This document shows positions 1 to 6,888 of a DNA stretch of 8,125 nt, in pieces. This stretch comes from Chloroflexota bacterium. GTDB taxonomy: Bacteria; Chloroflexota; Anaerolineae; Promineifilales; Promineifilaceae. The translations under genes were made by a program, and so were the position numbers. The DNA lies in NCBI GenBank assembly GCA_020353135.1, contig CP070688.1, forward strand, positions 2,147,034 through 2,155,158, read 5' to 3'. A model generated the notes under the pieces. It had not been told where the DNA came from and made no database searches. It was given only the letters and a program-made list of their open reading frames with translations. Position 1 is the stretch's first letter. Each line of letters starts with the position of its first letter.

Positions 1-13
1 CCGTGTTTTCCAG

Positions 14-52
14 CGACCCCGCCAATTGAACGGCGGGGTCGTTTACTCTTTC
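14..52 (+). terminator. Rho-independent terminator of an upstream plus-strand gene
   Basis: A perfect 10-bp stem, CGACCCCGCC (14-23) with GGCGGGGTCG (32-41), encloses an 8-nt loop (24-31). On the plus strand it is followed by a pyrimidine-rich, T-rich tract (42-52, GTTTACTCTTTCTT region), as in an intrinsic terminator. On the minus strand the sequence after the stem is CTGGAAAACACGG, with no U tract, so the plus orientation is preferred. The gene it serves lies left of the window. It also blocks read-through towards the 3' end of the convergent minus-strand gene that ends at 180. Confidence 0.7.
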
Positions 53-179
53 TTGCTCTGCGGGCCGGCCATGTGGTTTCGCCCTTTGCACCTGGCCAGC
101 GCGTAGCGTATGAAGTCCAGGGTCGCCGCCAGGCGATCCATGAGCTCACCGGGCCGGCACGGATTAGGCGACGTCTAAT

Positions 180-2477
180 TCACGGTATAACATCCACCAC
201 CGCTTGTTCAACCGCCGTCTGGTTGAAGTTGCTCTTGGCGACCAGCATATAGATGACCGTACCCACGTTGCTGTTACCACAATCATTCCACGATCCACGA
301 TGGGTTACATTTTCTTGGATGGTGACGTTATTCCTGACGATGTTGACCTGGGTGGCATTGCCGCCCGCGCTCCATGACAATGTCACGCAATTATTTCTCG
401 AAATCTTCGACGGTTGGGCCTGGAAGTAGTAAATGACCGGTTCGTGGGACGGCGTCGGCGTACCAGGTGCCGCCGTGGGCGTGGAAGTGGGCACGGCGGT
501 CGACGAGTCAACCACGTTGATCGTCCAGGATGCCTGGCTGGTTCCGCCCGAGCCAGTCGCCTCAATGGTATAGAATTGTTGTCTCAGGCTGGGCGGGCAA
601 TCCTGCATGGTTCCGCCGAAAGGAGCGTTAGGCCAGATTACCACTCCGCTGCGGCTGATATTGACCGTGTTGACCGCGCCCTCGACCGTCCAGCGAATGG
701 TAACGCACTGTCCGGCCGCGATCTGATCGGGCGGGTCGACGGTAAAGCGGGTGATTTGGGGCACGGCCGTATTGGGGGCCACGAAAACGGTCACCGTTCT
801 GACAACGACGGAGCCATCATTCAAGACCACGCGCAGTTCATAGGTCGTGGTCGTCGGCGGGCAAGTGGTCACAGTTCCGCTATTGGCTACCTGGTGCGCT
901 TGCCAATCCTCGCCTTGTTCATACAGATAAACCGAATCAACATTCTGCGTGTTCCAAGTCAGGGTTGTGCACTGGCCTTGCTGGATCGTCTCGGGCGAAG
1001 CCGAGAAGGAAATGCCCGGGACCGGCGTCTGGGTCGGCAAAGGCGTGGGCTCAGGCGCGGGAACGACCTCAATGGCTACCGAAACCCGGTCGCCGAAGAG
1101 CAATCCTGATTGATCGTTGCGCATACTCCAATGACCCACATAGTCGCCGGGAACGATCGGCGCCACCAGATCGACCCAGAAATCGTATTCATCCCCAGGC
1201 TCGACCGGATTCTCGACAAGCACGAGAGAGCCGCCCAATCGGTCGCCGCCGGCCGGGGCCAGGGCATACCCAGTGGTCCAGGTGCATGTCCCGGAGTTAC
1301 GCAGTCGCCAGCCCTTTTCAAACGTTTCGCCGGGCGTCAACTCGGGAAAAGCGGTCAGGTTCTGGTCGTCGTAGCTGAGATCACTCACATACTCAGACGA
1401 GTCGACGCAACCGCCCGGCGCCGGAGCCGGATCACCACCGGGCGCCGGTTTGAGCGCCGAATCGGACCCCGATGCGGGGGTCGGCTCGCCGGGAGGCAGT
1501 GGTTGAATGGCTTCCTCCGACAGGCCGGTAAACTGGGCCGATAGCGTCCTCAAGGTGCCATCTTCTTCCATCTCTTGCAGGCTGTCGTTGAGCCGGGCCA
1601 GCAATTCAGAGGCGCCTTTGGGCACGGCAATGCCGAAGTTTTGCTCGTTGAGACCCTGAGCCACGACCTTCAAGCCACCGTTGGCTTCGGCGACCTGGGC
1701 TGGCTGCAGATCCAGGGCCACTAGGTCGATCCGGCCGGCTCTAAGATCGGCGATAGCATCGCCCATCCGTTCATATTCAAAGACCCTGTCGGCCGAAATG
1801 ATGCCCGCTTCGACCAGCTCGGTGCTAGCCCAGCTATCGTAGATCGTACCGCGTTCGACACCTAAACGTCGGCCGCTTAGTTCGCTTAAATCGGTGACGG
1901 CAGCGTAAGTCGCCCCCTCGCTGGCTAACAGCGCGTCGGCGCTAACGAAGTAGGTGTCACTAAAGTCGACGAATTGGCGCCGCTGATCGGTGATCGTAAT
2001 GGCCGAGATCGCCGCGTCTATCTGTTCGACCCGGAGCGCATTGCCTAGACCGTCGAAGGCCATGTCCCGCAGCTCAACCTCCAGGCCCAGTCGCCGGCCG
2101 ATTTCTTTCATGAGGGCGATATCGAGCCCATCAAGCTGGAATTCCCGGTCATAGAACTCAAAGGGCGGATAATCGGCGGCCGTCCCGACGACGATCGTTC
2201 CTCGTTCCTGGATGGCTGCCCAAACTTCATCGTCGGCTTCCGTCGCGGACCGCGTTTCATCCGCTGTCTCCTCTGGATCCGATGATTGATTTCGCAACAG
2301 GAAGAAGATGAACAACGCCGCGATACAAATGAAGATCGCCACGGCGATTATGGCTACGTTGGTCCAAGAGCGACCGCTGGCGCTGGCCTGCTCGTTCTCT
2401 ACGGGTTCGGCGGCCGGCTCCAAGTCAGAGAGATCGCCGGACTCTGATTCAACGTTCTGCTGGTCGTGTTCTGCCAT
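180..2477 (-). CDS. Membrane-anchored amino-acid-type solute-binding protein fused to an NBR1-type Ig domain and three Ig-like repeats
   Basis: The 765-aa product has an acidic N-terminal tail (1-40), one transmembrane helix (about 41-61) and an acidic linker. A family 3 solute-binding domain of the HisJ/GlnH type follows (about 92-317). Its TITDQRRQFVDFSD stretch places R166 where the family's carboxylate-binding Arg lies, and D256 in DLVALD matches the amino-group-binding Asp, so a polar amino acid is the likely ligand. After a Pro/Gly-rich linker come an NBR1-type Ig domain (about 357-473, with WRLRNSGTCTW) and three Ig-like repeats (about 487-566, 573-656, 678-764) joined by Pro/Thr linkers. 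I chose the ATG at 2475-2477 because AGGGAGG lies 6 nt upstream. A longer reading frame to 2609 would run through the putative promoter and adds a low-quality Arg-rich extension. No permease or ATPase is adjacent, so this is an orphan binding protein, perhaps an envelope sensor or adhesin-like receptor. The domain calls are firm; the ligand and role are inferred. Confidence 0.88.
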   Translation of the reverse strand: MAEHDQQNVESESGDLSDLEPAAEPVENEQASASGRSWTNVAIIAVAIFICIAALFIFFLLRNQSSDPEETADETRSATEADDEVWAAIQERGTIVVGTAADYPPFEFYDREFQLDGLDIALMKEIGRRLGLEVELRDMAFDGLGNALRVEQIDAAISAITITDQRRQFVDFSDTYFVSADALLASEGATYAAVTDLSELSGRRLGVERGTIYDSWASTELVEAGIISADRVFEYERMGDAIADLRAGRIDLVALDLQPAQVAEANGGLKVVAQGLNEQNFGIAVPKGASELLARLNDSLQEMEEDGTLRTLSAQFTGLSEEAIQPLPPGEPTPASGSDSALKPAPGGDPAPAPGGCVDSSEYVSDLSYDDQNLTAFPELTPGETFEKGWRLRNSGTCTWTTGYALAPAGGDRLGGSLVLVENPVEPGDEYDFWVDLVAPIVPGDYVGHWSMRNDQSGLLFGDRVSVAIEVVPAPEPTPLPTQTPVPGISFSASPETIQQGQCTTLTWNTQNVDSVYLYEQGEDWQAHQVANSGTVTTCPPTTTTYELRVVLNDGSVVVRTVTVFVAPNTAVPQITRFTVDPPDQIAAGQCVTIRWTVEGAVNTVNISRSGVVIWPNAPFGGTMQDCPPSLRQQFYTIEATGSGGTSQASWTINVVDSSTAVPTSTPTAAPGTPTPSHEPVIYYFQAQPSKISRNNCVTLSWSAGGNATQVNIVRNNVTIQENVTHRGSWNDCGNSNVGTVIYMLVAKSNFNQTAVEQAVVDVIP

Positions 2478-2512
2478 GTGTGCCCTCCCTTCGACAGGTC
2501 GCCCAGACGTCC

Positions 2513-2529
2513 TAGGATACGAAATCCTA
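2513..2529. repeat. Inverted repeat TAGGAT-N5-ATCCTA over the -10 region
   Basis: TAGGAT (2513-2518) and ATCCTA (2524-2529) form a perfect 6-bp inverted repeat with a 5-bp spacer. The right half-site coincides with the proposed minus-strand -10 hexamer and the left half covers the predicted start of transcription. An 8-bp palindrome, TCCTAGGA (2510-2517), overlaps the left half. The position suits a repressor operator, but no regulator gene lies next to it, so the role is inferred. Confidence 0.3.
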
Positions 2530-2552
2530 CGACGTTTTACGTGTCGGTTCAA
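2524..2552 (-). promoter_or_regulatory. Candidate sigma-70-like promoter of the binding-protein/Ig gene
   Basis: Read on the minus strand, TTGAAC (2552-2547) and TAGGAT (2529-2524) are separated by exactly 17 bp. Each matches the bacterial -35 and -10 consensus at four of six positions. Transcription would start near 2517, giving a leader of about 40 nt that contains the AGGGAGG ribosome-binding site and the ATG at 2477. Spacing and position are good; the hexamers are only moderate matches. Confidence 0.45.
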
Positions 2553-2596
2553 GTTTAGCACATCCGCGTTGCTTCGCCTTGCGGCCGGCGGACCTG

Positions 2597-2626
2597 TTTC
2601 GCGGGCCATGGAACATCGGTTACAAT
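2597..2626 (+). promoter_or_regulatory. Weak candidate promoter for the hydrolase gene
   Basis: TACAAT (2621-2626) is a good -10-like hexamer, but the best -35 position, TTTCGC (2597-2602, 18-bp spacer), is poor. Transcription would begin about 13 nt before the ATG at 2646, leaving a very short leader with just enough room for the GAAGG site. It is listed because the gene is divergent from its left neighbour and needs its own promoter in this gap. Confidence 0.2.
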
Positions 2627-2645
2627 TGACCCGCGAAGGCTAATC

Positions 2646-3596
2646 ATGAAAACGTGGTTGAAGGTCCTGCTCATCGTATTGGGGGTAATAGTACTCATCG
2701 TGGTGGTCGGTCTGCTTCTGGTCACTCGAGGCCAGGCAGCAAATCTGGTCACCAGTGCGCCGGATCAGCGCCAGGCCAATGAGGAAACGCCGGCCGATTA
2801 TGATCTGCCGTACGAAGATGTAACCGTCGCCAACGATCTCGGTCAGGAACTGGCGGGCTGGTACATTCCGTCCGAGAACGGCGCGGTTGTCATGTTACAG
2901 CATGGCTACAAGTCACGCCGCCAGTGGCAGCTCAACGAAGCCAGGACGCTGCACGATGCAGGCTACGGCGCACTGCTGACGACAGTAAGGGCCCACGACG
3001 AAAGCGAAGGGGAACTCATCAGCTTCGGCTATCACGAGATGGCCGATCTGGCGGCCTGGCACCAGTTCCTGCTCACTCGTGACGAAATCGATCCGGAGAA
3101 GATCGGCATGCTTGGCGTCTCCATGGGTGGATCATTGGTCCTGCAATACGCCTCCCAAAACGAAGCTATCAAGGCGGTCATCTCCCACAGTCCATTTTCG
3201 TCGCTGGACGACACGGTCGAAACCAGCGTTCGCTATTTCCTGGATTTGCCGGAATGGACCGTATCGGTCATAGTGCCCCTGGTCGTCTTCTGGGGCGAGC
3301 AGATTGGCGGATTCGATTCGGCCGAAATCGACGCCAAGGAATGGATCGACGATATCAGCCCCCGGCCGGTATTTCTGCTGGACGCAGGTCAAGACGTCGT
3401 GGTTTCGGCCGACAGCACCGAATTGCTCCGTGACGCCGCCGAGGAACCCAAGTATTTCTGGCAATGCCCGGAGTGCGATCACGCCGCGCTTGATGTTCAA
3501 CGGGCGGACCAATTTGAGGCCTGCATGCTGAGCTTTTACGATCGCTATTTATTGGGGCAGGAGAACGAAGAGTGCCAGGACATACTGGTAAATTGA
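2646..3596 (+). CDS. Membrane-anchored alpha/beta hydrolase
   Basis: The 316-aa protein starts with a hydrophobic signal anchor (about 5-26, after MKTW). The catalytic domain is therefore probably outside the cytoplasm. Alpha/beta-hydrolase landmarks are in order: HG at 86-87 (oxyanion loop), the nucleophile elbow GVSMGG with Ser159, the probable acid Asp250 in DAGQD, and the catalytic His279 in CDHAAL. It resembles the anchored YqkD/YfhR-like serine hydrolases in layout, which act as esterases or peptidases with poorly known substrates. A GAAGG sequence 6 nt upstream supports the start. Unusually, a CPEC pair (Cys274, Cys277) comes just before the catalytic His, and Cys293 and Cys310 follow. 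It is divergent from the binding-protein gene and 57 bp upstream of the decarboxylase, so co-transcription with the latter is possible. The fold is certain; the substrate is unknown. Confidence 0.88.
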   Translation: MKTWLKVLLIVLGVIVLIVVVGLLLVTRGQAANLVTSAPDQRQANEETPADYDLPYEDVTVANDLGQELAGWYIPSENGAVVMLQHGYKSRRQWQLNEARTLHDAGYGALLTTVRAHDESEGELISFGYHEMADLAAWHQFLLTRDEIDPEKIGMLGVSMGGSLVLQYASQNEAIKAVISHSPFSSLDDTVETSVRYFLDLPEWTVSVIVPLVVFWGEQIGGFDSAEIDAKEWIDDISPRPVFLLDAGQDVVVSADSTELLRDAAEEPKYFWQCPECDHAALDVQRADQFEACMLSFYDRYLLGQENEECQDILVN

Positions 3597-3614
3597 TTGT
3601 CGCCTTTACCATGA

Positions 3615-3630
3615 CCGGCGCCGGCCGGCC
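3615..3630. repeat. Overlapping GC palindromes between hydrolase and decarboxylase genes
   Basis: CCGGCGCCGG (3615-3624) and GGCCGGCC (3623-3630) are perfect palindromes that overlap by two bases in the 57-bp gap between two same-strand genes. No U tract follows, so this is not an intrinsic terminator. It may form a small structure in a shared transcript, or it may simply reflect the general abundance of GGCCGG words in this DNA. Confidence 0.3.
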
Positions 3631-3653
3631 TAAGAAGCGCTGGAGCGTTATGA

Positions 3654-5096
3654 ATGATCGATGAACTCAAGCGGCTAGAATCGACGGCGCGCCTTTTAGA
3701 GACGGATGCCGGGCAACGAGCGCAGCTCCTGCAAGAAGTGATCGCCTATAGCCAGGCATATCTGGATGGCATTACCGATTCGCCGGTCTACGGCGAAAGC
3801 GATGGCCAGGCTCTTTTTGACTCGCCAATCGGCGAGGACGGCATGAACATCGACGCGGCTCTGGCCTTGCTGCGCGACAACGTCGATACTTCCGGCATCT
3901 CCACCACGTCGGGTAGCTTCCTTGGCTATATTCCAGGCGGCGGGCTGTTCCCATCGGCATTAGGCGATTACCTGGCCGCCGTCACGAATCGATATGCAGG
4001 GCACTTCTTCGCTTCACCGGGCGCAGTACGGCTAGAGAACCAGCTTCTGCGCTGGATGGCCTCGGCCGTTGGCTATCCCAAAACGGCCATGGGCAATCTG
4101 ACCTCGGGTGGCAGCGTAGCCAACTTGCTGGCCATTGTGGCTGCCAGGGATGCTCACGCTGTCGCCGGACACAGGCTAGATAGATCGGTTATTTACGTAA
4201 CTGAGCACGTCCATCATAGCGTCGACAAGGCGTTTCACGTAGCCGGATTGGACGGCAGCATCCGGCATGAGGTGCCCGTCGATGACCGTTATCGTATGGA
4301 CACCGATGCCCTGGAAATGGCCATTGTGTCGGACATGATGGCCGGCTTGACCCCATGGTTAATAGTCGCCTCGGCCGGCACGACCAACACGGGCTCGGTT
4401 GACCCGCTAACCGAAATCGCCGAAATCGCTGCCAACCATCATCTGTGGTTCCATGCGGACGGCGCCTACGGGGCATTCTTCGCCTTGTGCCCAGAGGGTC
4501 GGTCGGCCCTAACCGGTATGGAGTTGTCTGACTCGCTGGTCTTGGATCCCCATAAAACGCTCTTCCTGCCCTACGGCACGGGGGCGGTCCTGGTAAAGGA
4601 CGGAAGCAAGCTGTATTCTTCGCAGAATTGGGACGCCGCATACATGCAGGATATCCCCGACGATATCGAGGAAGTGTCGCCGGCCGAACTCTCCTTCGAA
4701 TTGACAAAACATTTCCGCGGCTTACGGCTTTGGCTGCCGTTGAAGCTATATGGCCTGGCGCCGTTCCGCGCCGCTCTGTCTGAGAAGATCCTGCTGGCCC
4801 GCTATTTTCACCGCGAAATCCAGCGACTGCCGGGCTTTGAGTCCGGCCCCGCACCCGACTTATCCGTCGTGATCTATCGCTATTTACCGGCCCGTGGCGA
4901 CGCCGACGATTTCAACCAACGGCTGGTTAAGCGAATACAGAAAGAGGGCCGGATATTCATTAGCTCGACCCGCGTCGACGGCAAGTTTGTTCTGCGCCTG
5001 GCCATCAGTTCATTCCGCACCCATTTGGAGGACATCGACGAATCACTAGAGGTCCTTAAATGGAACGCCGAGCGCGTTTTGGAGGAGGACGGCTGA
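3654..5096 (+). CDS. Group II pyridoxal-phosphate-dependent amino acid decarboxylase
   Basis: The 480-aa product is full length for the aromatic-L-amino-acid/glutamate/diaminobutyrate decarboxylase family, fold type I. Landmarks are TSGGSVANLLA (150-160, phosphate-binding region), HVHHSVDKA (185-193) with the ring-stacking His187, HADGAYG (267-273) with Asp269 that contacts the pyridine nitrogen, and DPHK with the PLP-linking Lys301. LRLAISSFRTHLEDID (447-462) is the usual C-terminal signature. The ATG at 3654 has GGAG (3642-3645) 8 nt upstream; an overlapping ATG at 3650 runs into a stop after four codons. The expected reaction is conversion of an L-amino acid to the amine plus CO2. The region that carries the catalytic-loop Tyr in animal DOPA decarboxylase reads SPAEL here, with no Tyr by ungapped alignment, so substrate or even reaction type is uncertain. 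Neighbours give no pathway clue. Confidence 0.9.
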   Translation: MIDELKRLESTARLLETDAGQRAQLLQEVIAYSQAYLDGITDSPVYGESDGQALFDSPIGEDGMNIDAALALLRDNVDTSGISTTSGSFLGYIPGGGLFPSALGDYLAAVTNRYAGHFFASPGAVRLENQLLRWMASAVGYPKTAMGNLTSGGSVANLLAIVAARDAHAVAGHRLDRSVIYVTEHVHHSVDKAFHVAGLDGSIRHEVPVDDRYRMDTDALEMAIVSDMMAGLTPWLIVASAGTTNTGSVDPLTEIAEIAANHHLWFHADGAYGAFFALCPEGRSALTGMELSDSLVLDPHKTLFLPYGTGAVLVKDGSKLYSSQNWDAAYMQDIPDDIEEVSPAELSFELTKHFRGLRLWLPLKLYGLAPFRAALSEKILLARYFHREIQRLPGFESGPAPDLSVVIYRYLPARGDADDFNQRLVKRIQKEGRIFISSTRVDGKFVLRLAISSFRTHLEDIDESLEVLKWNAERVLEEDG

Positions 5097-5114
5097 GCCA
5101 GGCTCGCTGTTTTT
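5095..5114 (+). terminator. Possible short terminator after the decarboxylase
   Basis: GAGC (5095-5098), a CAG loop and GCTC (5102-5105) form a short hairpin that begins within the TGA stop. A TTTTT run follows at 5110-5114 after four bases. The stem is only 4 bp, perhaps 5 with a U-G pair, so termination would be weak. It fits the 28-bp convergent gap with tupA, where some plus-strand termination is expected. No U tract is seen for the opposite direction. Confidence 0.35.
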
Positions 5115-5124
5115 GCCGGCGACG

Positions 5125-6015
5125 CTACTCCTGAGCCGTTCGCCAGGCGGCCGAATTGGGCGTGAACAACGGGCTGCCAAACTGCTCGGCGCCGAACCGG
5201 CCGATCAATTCCTGGGCCGGAACGGAGATAAGCCAGTCGACAAATTGGTTGGCCAGGTCGGCCTTGATGTGATCGCCTTTGTCAGGATTGACGGCCATGA
5301 CGCCGTAGGGGTTGAACAGGATCGCGTCGCCCTCGACTAATACCGCCAGTTCGATCCCTTCCAATGTCCGCGCCAGGTAGGTGGCCCTGTCGCATAACGT
5401 GTAGGCTCGTTCTTCATCGGCTATGGTCAGAACAGCGCCCATTCCCTGGCCGGCCGAGATATACCAGTCGCCGGAAGGTTCCACGCCAGCTTCGCCCCAG
5501 ATGGCCTTTTCTTTGGTGTGAGTACCTGAATCGTCACCTCGGGAGACAAAAGGCGCCTCGCCCTGTGCGATTGCTGCCAGAGCGGCTGCGGCTTCGGTCA
5601 TGCCGGCTATGCCGGCCGGGTCATCTTCGGGGCCCAGGATCACGAAGTCATTGTACATGACATCTTCACGTCGGGAACCGTGACCTTCCTCCATGAAGGC
5701 ATCTTCGCGGGCGCGGGCATGGACCAGCAACACGTCGGCGTTGCCATCTTCTCCTAAAGCCAGCGCCTGGCCGGTGCCAACGGCGACGACGTCAACTTGC
5801 ACGTCGAATGCCGCCTCAAATTCGGGCAAGATTTCCGCCAGTAGTCCGGAGTTTTCTGTGCTAGTCGTGGTAGCCAGGATGAGGCTTTGTGTTTCGCTGG
5901 TTTGGGCCTCTTCGGCCGGCTCATCGGACAGCTCCGAATTTCCCTCATCAGATGCTTCATTACAAGCCGCCAAGAAGAGGGCAAAGATCAGAAGAATCAT
6001 CCACCTTTGTTTCAT
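5125..6015 (-). CDS. tupA: Tungstate ABC transporter substrate-binding lipoprotein TupA
   Basis: The 296-aa precursor has a lipoprotein signal: Met-Lys-Gln-Arg, a hydrophobic stretch and LAAC with the lipidated Cys18. An acidic Ser/Glu-rich tether (19-44) follows, then the binding domain. Family signatures are LATTTSTENSG (47-57), which contributes oxyanion ligands, and SRGDDSGTHTKE (158-169). The AVGTGQALALGEDGNADV stretch (78-95) and NPDKG (243-247) are also typical. The length is normal for TupA. The role is high-affinity capture of tungstate, possibly molybdate, at the outer face of the membrane for TupB/TupC. The ATG at 6015 has GGGAGGTG closely upstream. It lies 141 bp downstream of tupC and last in the locus; a hairpin follows the tupC stop, so it may be expressed at a different level from tupBC. 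The family is well supported. Preference for tungstate over molybdate is from family knowledge. Confidence 0.92.
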   Translation of the reverse strand: MKQRWMILLIFALFLAACNEASDEGNSELSDEPAEEAQTSETQSLILATTTSTENSGLLAEILPEFEAAFDVQVDVVAVGTGQALALGEDGNADVLLVHARAREDAFMEEGHGSRREDVMYNDFVILGPEDDPAGIAGMTEAAAALAAIAQGEAPFVSRGDDSGTHTKEKAIWGEAGVEPSGDWYISAGQGMGAVLTIADEERAYTLCDRATYLARTLEGIELAVLVEGDAILFNPYGVMAVNPDKGDHIKADLANQFVDWLISVPAQELIGRFGAEQFGSPLFTPNSAAWRTAQE

Positions 6016-6123
6016 TTAACACCTCCCAAGGGTTGTTGTAATGCGACGATGATTTGTGGCTGAAAGGTGCCTGATTAGGACGAAGAAAATGGGCAGACTT
6101 ATCCCCTCCATACCAGGACGCCA

Positions 6124-6143
6124 CTCTTACAGCTCTGCAAGAG
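6124..6143 (-). promoter_or_regulatory. Hairpin in the tupC-tupA intergenic region
   Basis: On the minus strand CTCTTGCAGAGCTGTAAGAG folds into an 8-bp stem (one G-U pair) with a GAGC tetraloop. It starts 13 nt after the tupC stop. No U tract follows (TGGCGTCC), so it is unlikely to be a full intrinsic terminator. A 3'-end stabiliser, processing site or partial attenuator is more likely. The remaining leader to tupA (6016-6123) holds the tupA ribosome-binding site and no promoter I find convincing. Confidence 0.4.
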
Positions 6144-6156
6144 GTTTTCGGTTAGA

Positions 6157-6888
6157 TCAATAGACCATTTCTCCCCCGATGAATGCGGCCGTTCGCTGAT
6201 CTTTAGGCGATTCAAAGAACGGTTCAATGTCGTCGATCTCTATGATCCGGCCATCCAGGAGCAAGGCCACCCGCTGGGCCAGACGCTTGGCCTGGAATAC
6301 GTTGTGGGTGACCAGAACGACCGTGGTGCCGCGCTCTCGATTATGTTGGCCGATGATTTGCTCGATCAGACCTACATTGTACGGGTCCAGGTTGGCCGTC
6401 GGTTCATCCAGCAGAAGGACGTCGGGCTCAATGACCAGCGCCCGGGCCAGAGCCACCCGCTGCGCCTCGCCGCCGGAAAGCGTACGGGCTCTTTCCTTGG
6501 CCATGTTCTGTAAGCCAACCTGGTCCAGGGCTTCGGCCACCCGCCGCTGGCTGTTGCGATCCCCGCGCAAACGCAAGCCATATTGAACGTTGGCCGTAAC
6601 GCTGCGATTTAGCAGGCAAGGGCGCTGAAATACAGTCGTCACCCGTCGCTTAAGGGTCACAGGCATATTCTGGCCCGCGCCAAAGGGCACGCCCTGGAAG
6701 CGGATGACCCCACCGGCCGGCGTTTCCAGGAAATTGAGCAGGCGCAACAGTGTGCTCTTGCCCGCTCCACTCGGTCCAACCAAGGCCAGGATCTCGCCTC
6801 GTTCGATCTGCAGCTCGTCGACGTGCAGGACCTCGCGCCCGGCATAAGACTGGCTCACGTCGCTCAAGGCGTAGATAGGTTCACTCAT
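6157..6888 (-). CDS. tupC: Tungstate ABC transporter ATP-binding protein TupC
   Basis: The 243-aa protein is a complete ABC ATPase. It has Walker A GPSGAGKST (38-46, Lys44), the Q-loop VFQRP (Gln88), the signature LSGGEAQR (137-144), Walker B VLLLDEP (157-163, Glu162 catalytic), the D-loop ANLDP and the H-loop His195 in VTHN. The length and the LKRRVTTVFQRPCLLNRSV region (79-97) resemble the oxyanion (molybdate/tungstate/phosphate) branch. It couples ATP hydrolysis to transport through TupB at the cytoplasmic face. The start ATG (6886-6888) overlaps the tupB stop by 8 bp, and AGGA lies 6 nt upstream, so the two are translationally coupled. The ATPase call is certain. The tungstate assignment comes from the tupB and tupA neighbours. 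Confidence 0.9.
   Translation of the reverse strand: MSEPIYALSDVSQSYAGREVLHVDELQIERGEILALVGPSGAGKSTLLRLLNFLETPAGGVIRFQGVPFGAGQNMPVTLKRRVTTVFQRPCLLNRSVTANVQYGLRLRGDRNSQRRVAEALDQVGLQNMAKERARTLSGGEAQRVALARALVIEPDVLLLDEPTANLDPYNVGLIEQIIGQHNRERGTTVVLVTHNVFQAKRLAQRVALLLDGRIIEIDDIEPFFESPKDQRTAAFIGGEMVY

Noticed and set aside
414..1109. 231-codon plus-strand reading frame
   Set aside because: It lies fully antisense to the Ig-domain part of the minus-strand gene. The translation is Arg/Gly-rich with no domain.
2478..2609. Longer N-terminus (44 extra residues) for the binding-protein/Ig gene from an ATG at 2609
   Set aside because: The extension is Arg-rich with no recognisable feature and runs through the putative promoter and dyad. 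The ATG at 2477 has a clear AGGGAGG site.
4189..4854. 221-codon minus-strand reading frame inside the decarboxylase gene
   Set aside because: It is antisense to conserved PLP-enzyme sequence. Its translation is rich in Arg and Pro, typical of a shadow frame in GC-rich DNA.
6016..6156. Moco/Tuco-type riboswitch in the tupA leader
   Set aside because: The gap is short and contains one simple hairpin. I could not build the multi-helix core of a known metal-cofactor riboswitch from it.
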